Shown: positions 59,438 through 64,000 of the stretch, one piece after another | How the letters are laid out: each line of letters starts with the position of its first letter | Numbering within the stretch: the stretch's first letter is position 1 | DNA from: Haloferax sulfurifontis ATCC BAA-897 | GTDB lineage: Archaea > Halobacteriota > Halobacteria > Halobacteriales > Haloferacaceae | Assembly: GCF_000337835.1 (NCBI RefSeq) | Contig: NZ_AOLM01000003.1 | Location: 124,001 to 188,000 of the forward strand | DNA: 64,000 bases | Direction of reading: 5' to 3' | Position numbers and translations under genes: made by a program | Notes under the pieces: model-generated | Database searches by the model: none | What the model saw: only the letters and a program-made list of their open reading frames with translations | What the model was told of the DNA's origin: nothing

Positions 59438-60183
59438 GCAGTCAATTCTCTCTCGGGCTATCCGGGCACGACCGTCTCGAAAAGGAACTCGGCGGCGGCA
59501 TCCCAAAGGGTGCAATCGTCCTCATCGAAGGGGACTACGGCGCCGGCAAAAGCGTGCTGTCGCAGCGGTTCAGCTACGGCTTCTGCGACGAGGAAACGGT
59601 GGTGACGCTCGTCTCGACCGAGCTGGGCGTCCGCGGCTTCCTCGACCAGATGCACTCGCTTTCGTACGACATCGTCAAGCATCTGCTCGACGAGCGAATC
59701 CTGTTCCTCCAGGCCGAAATCGACAGTAGCGGCGCGCTCTCCGGGGGGAGCAGTCAGAAGGAGCGCAAACAGCTCCTCCGGCGACTGATGGACGCCGAGA
59801 CGCTCTGGGACGCCGACGTCATCATCATCGACACGTTCGACGCCATCCTGCGCAACGACCCGCAGTTCGAGGCGCTGGTCCGGCAGAACGACGAGCGGCA
59901 GGCCGCCCTCGAAATCATCTCGTTTTTCCGTGAGCTGACGACGAAGGGCAAGACCATCATCATCACCGTCGACCCGTCGTCGGTCGACGAGGGCTCCATC
60001 GGTCCGTTCCGCTCTATCGCCGACGTCTACTTCGAACTGGAGATGGTGGAGGTCGGAAACGACGTTCGCCGGAACATCTTCGTGAAGCGCTTTGCGGGGA
60101 TGGGCCAGCAGGTCGGCGACCGCGTCGGCTTTTCGGTCCGGTCGGGTATCGGACTCGTCATCGAGTCGAGGAGCGTGGCGTAG
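59434..60183 (+). CDS. arlH: ArlH, KaiC-like archaellum assembly ATPase
   Basis: 249 residues. Walker [11 protein letters not shown] at about residue 32 and Walker [11 protein letters not shown] at about residue 130. ArlH binds ATP, forms a ring and interacts with ArlI and ArlJ to regulate the switch from assembly to rotation. Unlike full KaiC, the catalytic Glu region is reduced, as in other ArlH. Overlaps arlG and abuts arlI. Confidence 0.92.
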   Translation: MSSQFSLGLSGHDRLEKELGGGIPKGAIVLIEGDYGAGKSVLSQRFSYGFCDEETVVTLVSTELGVRGFLDQMHSLSYDIVKHLLDERILFLQAEIDSSGALSGGSSQKERKQLLRRLMDAETLWDADVIIIDTFDAILRNDPQFEALVRQNDERQAALEIISFFRELTTKGKTIIITVDPSSVDEGSIGPFRSIADVYFELEMVEVGNDVRRNIFVKRFAGMGQQVGDRVGFSVRSGIGLVIESRSVA

Positions 60184-61848
60184 ATGGCGACCGAACACGG
60201 CTCCGCCAGGCTGTCGGACGACCTCAAGCGCCTCGCAATGCAGTGGCCGCATCTCCGGGACCACCTCAAGCGGTTCCGGCAGATCACCGGGGAGTTCCCG
60301 ATGCTCGTCGACGAGCCGGGCGACTACGAGTCCCGGCGTCCGAACATCATCTACCCGCTGGGCGGTCCCGTGTTCTGCCAGATATACGGCAACTTCGGCG
60401 AGACGACGAAGTACTACACCATCGAACCCGAGATGGACGACGACGAACTCGAGGTGTTCGCTCGGGTCAAGGACAAACTGCTCGAACGGAGCGTCTCGAA
60501 GCCGGCGCCCGAAGAGAGCGCCGACTACGAGGAGCGCATCGAGGAGTTGCTCTCCGAAATCGTCCACATCGAGGGCGACGACCGCGGGCCGCTCGGCTCG
60601 GTGGCGAAACGCCTCGACGTGGCCGGCATCGAGGTCTCGCAGACGACCTACGACAAGATTCAGTACCGACTCGTCCGCGACATCGTCGGCCTCGGCCCGC
60701 TCGAACCCATCATGCGCGACCCGGAGAACGAGGACATTCACGTCATCGGTCCCAGTCAGGTCGACGTCGACCACGGGACCTTCGGGCTGTTGGAGACGAG
60801 CGTCGAGTTCGACAACACCGAGCAGTTCGACAACTGGCTCCGCAACATGGGTGAACGCATCGGTGACCCCGTCTCCGACGCCCACCCCATCGTCGACTCC
60901 ACGCTCCCCGACGGCTCGCGTATCAACATCATCTACTCCGACGACGTGTCGCTGAAGGGGTCGTCGCTCACCATCCGTCAGGGCGACGACGTGCCGCTTT
61001 CGGTGTTCCAGATCGCCAAGTGGGGGACGCTGTCGCCCGAGTTGGCCGCGTACCTCTGGATCGCGCTGGAGAACGAACGCACCATCTTCGTGGTCGGGGA
61101 GACGGCGTCGGGCAAGACGACGACGCTCAACGCCATCCTCTCGTTCATCCCGCAGGACTCGAAGATATACACGGCGGAGGACACCGCCGAGGTGCTCCCG
61201 CCGCACGACACGTGGCAACAACTGCTCACCCGCGAGGGCCGCGGCTCCGACTCCGAAGTCGACATGTTCGACCTCGTCGCGGCCGCGCTCCGCTCTCGCC
61301 CCGACTACATCATCGTCGGGGAGGTCCGTGGCGAGGAGGGACGCATGGCGTTCCAGGCGGCCCAGACCGGTCACCCGGTGATGCTCACGTTCCACGCCTC
61401 CGACATCGTCTCGATGATTCAGCGCTTCACCGGCGACCCCATCAACGTCCCCGAGACGTTCATGGACAACTGCGACATCGCGCTGTTCCAAAACCGCGTC
61501 CGGAGGGGCAACGACATCCTCCGCCGGGTGACGAGCGTGCAGGAAATCGAGGGCTACTCGAAGGAGATGGGCGGCGTCGTCACCCGCGAGGCGTTCTACT
61601 GGGACCCCGTCCAAGACGAGATCGTCTTCCAGGGGATGAACAACTCCTTCATCATGGAACAGAAGGTCGCGACGCTCCTCGGCTACGACGACACGCGGAA
61701 GATATACGACGACATCCAGTTCCGCGCCGAACTCGTCCGCCGGGCGATTCAGGAGAACGTCCTCGGCTACCACGAGGTGAACGAACTCATCGAGGACTTC
61801 CAGCGCGACGGCGTCGAGGGACTGCCGTTCGACATGGCGAGGGTGTAG
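60184..61848 (+). CDS. arlI: ArlI, archaellum motor ATPase (GspE/VirB11 type)
   Basis: 554 residues. N-terminal domain, then the hexameric ATPase core: Walker A GETASGKTTT at about residue 305, Asp box around YTAEDTAE, Walker B DYIIVGEVRGEEG and the His box QTGHPVMLTFHA. It powers both filament assembly and rotation from the cytoplasm. Directly follows arlH. Confidence 0.95.
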   Translation: MATEHGSARLSDDLKRLAMQWPHLRDHLKRFRQITGEFPMLVDEPGDYESRRPNIIYPLGGPVFCQIYGNFGETTKYYTIEPEMDDDELEVFARVKDKLLERSVSKPAPEESADYEERIEELLSEIVHIEGDDRGPLGSVAKRLDVAGIEVSQTTYDKIQYRLVRDIVGLGPLEPIMRDPENEDIHVIGPSQVDVDHGTFGLLETSVEFDNTEQFDNWLRNMGERIGDPVSDAHPIVDSTLPDGSRINIIYSDDVSLKGSSLTIRQGDDVPLSVFQIAKWGTLSPELAAYLWIALENERTIFVVGETASGKTTTLNAILSFIPQDSKIYTAEDTAEVLPPHDTWQQLLTREGRGSDSEVDMFDLVAAALRSRPDYIIVGEVRGEEGRMAFQAAQTGHPVMLTFHASDIVSMIQRFTGDPINVPETFMDNCDIALFQNRVRRGNDILRRVTSVQEIEGYSKEMGGVVTREAFYWDPVQDEIVFQGMNNSFIMEQKVATLLGYDDTRKIYDDIQFRAELVRRAIQENVLGYHEVNELIEDFQRDGVEGLPFDMARV

Positions 61849-61852
61849 CGAG

Positions 61853-63595
61853 ATGGCAGGGGAACAGAGCGCGTCGATGCAGGCGGTGCAGGTCCGGGAC
61901 TTCATCAGCGACATCATCGAGTCGTACGAGCAGATGCCGATGGAGCTTTCGCGCTACCTGCTCGCGGTGCTCGGCCCCGCCATCGTGTTTTTCGTCCTCT
62001 CCCTGGCCGGAGCTATCGCGCTTCCGTTCCCCCTCCTCGTCCGCATCCCCGTGTTCCTCCTCGGCGTGTTGCTCTTGGGCGGGGCCGTCCTCTACCCGCG
62101 GCTCCTCGTCGAGCAGACCCGCCGCAGTCTGGAGAACCAGCTCCATCTCCTCATCACGCACATGACCGTGCTCTCGACGACGAACATCGACCGCGTCGCC
62201 GTGTTCCGAACGCTCGCGCGCGAGGAGGAATACGGCGAGTTGGCGACCGAGATGAACCGCATCGTCCAACTGGTCGACGCGTGGAACCAGTCGCTCGACG
62301 ACGCCTGTCAGCGGCGCGCGCGGGAGGTGCCGTCGAAGCCCCTCGCGGACTTCCTCGACAGGCTCGCGTACTCCATCAACGCCGGCCAGAGCATCGACGA
62401 CTTCCTCCTCGGCGAGCAGAACGCGATGATTCAGAAGTACATCACCGTCTACGAGAGCGCGCTGGGGAACCTGGAGGTCATGAAGGACCTCTACCTCTCG
62501 ATGATTCTGTCGATGACGTTCGCCATCATCAACGCCATCGTGCTCCCCATCCTGACGGGGACCGACGCGACGATGACCATCGGCGCGGTCATCGTGCTTT
62601 TCGTCTTCGTGCAGTTGGGCTTTTACTTCGTCATCCGGACGATGTCGCCGTACGACCCGCTTTGGTTCCACCAGCCCGAGTACCGGACGAAGGCGAACCG
62701 GCAGATAGACATCACGCTGTACGGCGCGGTCGGCCTCTCTATCACGATGGTGCTCGTGCTCGCGTTGGGCACGTTCGACCTGACCCCCGTCGGCGCGACG
62801 GTCCGGCCAATCATGATTGAACTCCCGATTCCGCTTCTCATCTCGACGCCGCTGACGCCGCTTGCGGTTCCCGGCATCGTCGCGCGTCGCCACGAAAAGC
62901 GCATCGGCGAGCGCGACGAGGAGTACCCCGGCTTCATCCGCGCGCTCGGGGCCTCGGAGACGGCGAAACAGAGCACGACCACGGCCGTCCTGAAGACGCT
63001 CAAGACCAAGGACTTCGGCGTCCTCTCGCGTGAAATCTCCCGGCTGTACACCCGGCTTCGGATGCGGCTCGACCCCGACCGTTCGTGGTTCTTTTTCACC
63101 GCGGAGACGAACTCCTACCTCGTCCAGAAGTTCTCCGAGATGTACAACGTCGGCCGGTCGATGGGTGGCAAGCCGAAGCTCCTCGGCGAACTCATCAGCC
63201 GCAACATGAACGAGATTATCAAACTCCGCCGACAGCGAAAGCAGTCGACTGTCACCCTCATCGGCGTCCTCTACGGCATCACGGCCTCCGCGTCGTTCGC
63301 CTTCTTCATCGGGCTGGAAGTCGTCGAGATTCTCGCGTCGTTTTCGACGCAGATGAACCTCGACAGCCTCCAGTTCGGGACGCTCATCTACGCAGGCGTC
63401 TACGACGTGCCCTTCATCGAGTACATGCTGACGCTCATCATCCTGTTTAACGCCCTGCTGTCGTCGCTCATGATTCGGATGGTCGACGGCGGGCACAAGG
63501 CGAACGCCTACCTCCACTTCGTGATGCTCGTCTGGGTGGGCTCGCTGATGGCGGTCGCCACCTCGTCGCTCGCAGGAGCGCTGATTAGTGTATGA
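61853..63595 (+). CDS. arlJ: ArlJ, archaellum membrane platform
   Basis: 580 residues, about nine membrane helices, with two cytoplasmic T2SSF-type domains (first around residues 85-200, second around 370-460: TKDFGVLSREISRLYTRLRMRL). It is the rotary membrane platform through which ArlI acts. Starts 4 nt after arlI and overlaps cheF by 4 nt. Confidence 0.93.
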   Translation: MAGEQSASMQAVQVRDFISDIIESYEQMPMELSRYLLAVLGPAIVFFVLSLAGAIALPFPLLVRIPVFLLGVLLLGGAVLYPRLLVEQTRRSLENQLHLLITHMTVLSTTNIDRVAVFRTLAREEEYGELATEMNRIVQLVDAWNQSLDDACQRRAREVPSKPLADFLDRLAYSINAGQSIDDFLLGEQNAMIQKYITVYESALGNLEVMKDLYLSMILSMTFAIINAIVLPILTGTDATMTIGAVIVLFVFVQLGFYFVIRTMSPYDPLWFHQPEYRTKANRQIDITLYGAVGLSITMVLVLALGTFDLTPVGATVRPIMIELPIPLLISTPLTPLAVPGIVARRHEKRIGERDEEYPGFIRALGASETAKQSTTTAVLKTLKTKDFGVLSREISRLYTRLRMRLDPDRSWFFFTAETNSYLVQKFSEMYNVGRSMGGKPKLLGELISRNMNEIIKLRRQRKQSTVTLIGVLYGITASASFAFFIGLEVVEILASFSTQMNLDSLQFGTLIYAGVYDVPFIEYMLTLIILFNALLSSLMIRMVDGGHKANAYLHFVMLVWVGSLMAVATSSLAGALISV

Positions 63596-64000
63596 CTGAC
63601 GACGGACCACAGAGACAGACCCGAGATACGATGCCAGACACAGGAGGCGAACAGACCGCACAGGAGGCTCGTTCCCGCGCGCCCGAGGGGGGCGACGTGG
63701 CGAAAAGCGACCTCCTGCAGGCGTACCGTCGGAAGAAGTCCGAACCGTCGGACGAACGCGAGGAACAAGAGCGGGAGCGCTCGAAGAAGCAGACGGAAAA
63801 ACGGACCAGCGACGGCGAGTCCATCGTCGTCGACTTCGTCGCCAACTTCGTCGCCGGCGGCAACGCCTCGTTCGAACCCGTCAAGGGCCGCGTCCTGATG
63901 AGCCAACGGCGGCTCATCCTCGCCACGTCGAAGGCGAAGACCGTCATCCCCATCACCTCCATCTTCGACATCGCCGTCGGGCAGGTCCCTCCGGAGGTCG
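63592..64000 (+). CDS. cheF: Chemotaxis protein CheF, partial
   Basis: Start in window, right end cut by the window edge; 136 residues are visible. After a charged, disordered N-terminus comes the CheF-type core VVDFVANFVAGG...FEPVKGRVLMSQRRLILATSKAKTVIPITSIFDIAVGQVP, recognised from haloarchaeal CheF. CheF bridges CheY-P and the archaellum motor. The ATG at 63592 overlaps the arlJ stop; a later ATG at 63631 is possible. Confidence 0.82.
   Translation, partial: MTDDGPQRQTRDTMPDTGGEQTAQEARSRAPEGGDVAKSDLLQAYRRKKSEPSDEREEQERERSKKQTEKRTSDGESIVVDFVANFVAGGNASFEPVKGRVLMSQRRLILATSKAKTVIPITSIFDIAVGQVPPEV

Noticed and set aside
1-64000. CRISPR array, insertion sequence or rRNA operon
   Set aside because: No regularly spaced repeats of spacer length, no transposase frame and no rRNA-like sequence were seen.

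Overview
The window is chromosomal DNA from a halophilic archaeon of the class Halobacteria, most likely a Haloferax species. The DNA is GC-rich and the proteins are acidic. Many genes look leaderless, with a TATA-like box about 25-30 nt before the start codon. Twin-arginine lipoproteins, archaeal ribosomal proteins, a TFE factor and a complete archaellum cluster are present. The gene order pssA - S3Ae - pcc1 - RecJ/Cdc45-like - S15 and the archaellin-arlCEFGHIJ-cheF block match my memory of Haloferax volcanii. No database search was run.

Layout. 1-5.1 kb: partial archaetidylserine synthase, halocyanin, an information-processing operon (S15, RecJ/Cdc45-like, Pcc1, S3Ae) and two near-identical tRNA-Ala(GGC) genes embedded in repeated fragments of their own 3' ends. 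5.2-15.5 kb: a type IV pilus-like assembly operon (PilB and PilC followed by five small pilin-like proteins) convergent with a large pilin-like protein. 15.5-34 kb: housekeeping genes, including tRNA-Arg(CCT) with 3'-end fragments, TatA, peroxiredoxin, MscS, YhbY, RNase P component 4, glycosyltransferases, Trm56, TFE with DUF2110, NAD-kinase-like and PhoU proteins. 34.0-34.45 kb: a gene-free interval with a promoter, several perfect hairpins and a terminator, probably an undescribed small RNA. 34.8-38.1 kb: proline catabolism (P5C dehydrogenase, proline dehydrogenase, Bat-type regulator) with palindromes at the promoters. 38.2-43.2 kb: a five-gene branched-chain amino acid ABC transporter. 43.2-45.9 kb: RIO-like kinase, UspA and acyl-CoA dehydrogenase.

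45.9-64 kb is the motility island: three ArlD/E-domain proteins (one fused as ArlCE), a membrane histidine kinase, a degenerate actin-like protein, CheD-CheC-CheY, a winged-helix regulator, two tandem archaellins, a second KaiC-like ATPase, arlCE-F-G-H-I-J and the start of cheF. Archaellins polymerise under ArlH/I/J, ArlCE links the motor to signalling, and CheY/C/D/F feed chemotaxis signals to it.

The most striking unexplained signal is a shared promoter element. A dyad, TATCA-N4-TGATA (full form GTATCA-N3-TTGATA), lies exactly 14 nt before the TATA-like box of the histidine kinase, arlD, cheY and archaellin promoters, with a weaker copy before arlCE. This looks like the operator of a motility regulon, and the winged-helix gene beside the archaellins is the obvious candidate for its binding protein.
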